In this document: positions 62,994-64,000 of the stretch, in pieces
Position numbering within the stretch: position 1 is the first letter of the stretch
Layout of the letters: each line of letters starts with the position of its first letter
Assembly: GCF_009827335.1 (NCBI RefSeq)
Contig: NZ_WTYH01000001.1
Location: 186,001 to 250,000 of the forward strand
Source of the DNA: Aurantiacibacter arachoides
GTDB taxonomy: Bacteria; Pseudomonadota; Alphaproteobacteria; Sphingomonadales; Sphingomonadaceae
Direction: 5' to 3'
DNA length: 64,000 nt
Made by a program: the position numbers and the translations under genes
Notes under the pieces: generated by a model
Database searches by the model: none
What the model saw: only the letters and a program-made list of their open reading frames with translations
Told to the model about the DNA's origin: nothing

Positions 62994-64000
62994 TCAGGCG
63001 GCGAGCTTGCGCAGCACGTAGTGCAGGATGCCGCCGTTGCGGTAGTATTCCATCTCGTTGGCGGTATCGATCCGGCACCGGGCGGTGAAGCTGGCGCTCG
63101 ACCCGTCGGCGCGCGTGACGTCGACCTCGACGTCCTGCCGCGGCGACAGCGCGTCCAGCCCGCGAATGGTGAACGTGCAATCCCCGTCGAGGCCCAGCGT
63201 CTGGCGGGTTTCACCATCCTGGAACTGCAGCGGCAGCACGCCCATGCCGATGAGGTTGGAGCGGTGGATGCGTTCGAAGCTTTCGACGATCACCGCCCGC
63301 ACGCCCAGCAGGATCGTGCCCTTCGCCGCCCAGTCGCGACTGGAGCCGGTGCCGTATTCCTTGCCCGCGACGACGACCAGCGGCGTGCCATCGGCCTGGT
63401 GCTTCATGGCGGCATCGTAGATGGCCATCTGCTCACCCTTGTAGGTGGTCACCCCGCCCTCGACGCCGGGCACCATCTCGTTCTTGATGCGGATGTTGGC
63501 AAAGGTGCCGCGCATCATCACTTCGTGGTTGCCGCGGCGGCTGCCGTAGGAATTGAAGTCCGCTCTCTCCACGCCGTGCTCCATCAGGTAGCGGCCGGCG
63601 GGGCTGTCGGCCTTGATCGAACCGGCCGGGCTAATGTGATCGGTGGTCACGCTGTCGCCCAGCACGGCGAGCGGCCTTGCAGCGACGATGTCCTCGACCG
63701 CCGAGGGTTCCATCCCCATGCCGTCGAAATAGGGCGGGTTGGCGACGTAGGTGCTGTCCGCGTTCCAGCCGTAGGTGTCGCTCGCATCAACCTGGATCGC
63801 CTGCCAGTGCTCGTCGCCCTTGTAGACGTCGGCGTAGCGCTTTTCGAACATGGAGCGGTCGATATTGGCGGCGCGATTGCGGGCGACCTCCTCGTTGGAG
63901 GGCCAGATGTCAGCCAGCATCACGTCGTCACCGTCCTGGTCCTGCCCGATCGGCGTGGTGGTGATGTCCTGCGTGACGGTGCCCTTCAGCGCATAGGCGA
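62994..64000 (-). CDS. acnA: Aconitate hydratase A, C-terminal part (cut by the window edge)
   Basis: Iron-sulfur TCA-cycle enzyme that isomerises citrate to isocitrate. The frame is open to the window end, so the 5' part with most of the cluster ligands lies outside. Seen here: [56 protein letters not shown] and [17 protein letters not shown], all of the AcnA swivel domain. The C-terminal end is [19 protein letters not shown]. Confidence 0.96.
   Translation of the reverse strand, partial: AYALKGTVTQDITTTPIGQDQDGDDVMLADIWPSNEEVARNRAANIDRSMFEKRYADVYKGDEHWQAIQVDASDTYGWNADSTYVANPPYFDGMGMEPSAVEDIVAARPLAVLGDSVTTDHISPAGSIKADSPAGRYLMEHGVERADFNSYGSRRGNHEVMMRGTFANIRIKNEMVPGVEGGVTTYKGEQMAIYDAAMKHQADGTPLVVVAGKEYGTGSSRDWAAKGTILLGVRAVIVESFERIHRSNLIGMGVLPLQFQDGETRQTLGLDGDCTFTIRGLDALSPRQDVEVDVTRADGSSASFTARCRIDTANEMEYYRNGGILHYVLRKLAA

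Overview
The window is GC-rich chromosomal DNA from an alphaproteobacterium, most probably a sphingomonad of the Erythrobacteraceae type. The grounds are overall gene content and order (rpmH-rnpA-yidD-yidC-engB, secB facing a Tim44-like/mltA/smr run, rpsT-dnaA, ubiE-ubiB...coaBC-dut), the many short ATGA/TTGA overlaps, frequent GTG and TTG starts, HWE-type signalling and a VPAPG exosortase-type C-terminal tail. It is mainly core genome: I see no rRNA, tRNA, prophage, IS element or CRISPR array. About 65 protein genes fill almost all of it. The genes at both ends reach or may reach past the window edges.

Left part (1-13.7 kb): a fatty acid hydroxylase, rpoZ, a phospholipase D-like enzyme, dnaB, a UPF0262 protein, a GH25-like protein whose catalytic motifs are missing, an M14 carboxypeptidase overlapping a DUF4136 lipoprotein, galE, rpmJ, a HAD hydrolase, an HxlR regulator with a small partner gene, mntP, an unknown 94-residue protein, comM and a secreted COG3904-like protein. 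13.8-22.3 kb: the ribosome/membrane insertion cluster rpmH-rnpA-yidD-yidC-engB, then a CHASE2-EAL protein followed by a possible 16-residue microprotein, a GST, a cupin and dapE. 22.3-31 kb: a dicarboxylate symporter, nth-(HEAGH protein)-dapB, cobB, an HWE kinase with a convergent response regulator, a ThiF/MoeB-like E1, dnaA. 31-41 kb: the dnaA/rpsT intergenic region, rpsT, mutM, and a long co-directional run eamA-ubiE-ubiB-two paralogous membrane proteins-coaBC-dut. 41-50 kb: a membrane protein/membrane-bound regulator divergent pair, a second DUF4136 lipoprotein, secB-murJ-trpS, and Tim44-like/mltA/smr. 50-64 kb: an S46 peptidase, aldehyde dehydrogenase, katE and katG (a peroxide defence block), aroC, ruvA and ruvB split by a GIY-YIG repeat cassette, a Ser/Thr-rich PEP-CTERM-like surface protein, and the 3' part of acnA.

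The most unusual items are: (1) a GIY-YIG nuclease gene lying between 35-bp inverted repeats inside the ruvA-ruvB interval, with a paired base change that keeps the hairpin in each arm; (2) a perfect 32-bp inverted repeat between ubiE and ubiB; (3) a 16-codon ORF with a strong Shine-Dalgarno held in a hairpin and its own terminator; (4) matching promoter-hairpin-U-tract leaders in front of rpmJ and rpmH; (5) a winged-helix regulator fused to a polytopic membrane domain, divergent from a membrane protein, with TGAGCAAT repeats 11 bp apart between them; (6) a CoaBC with a linker of about 180 residues; (7) a DnaA-box-like site inside the loop of the rpsT terminator next to an AT-rich stretch. All functional statements come from reading the sequence and from known family motifs; no database search was run.
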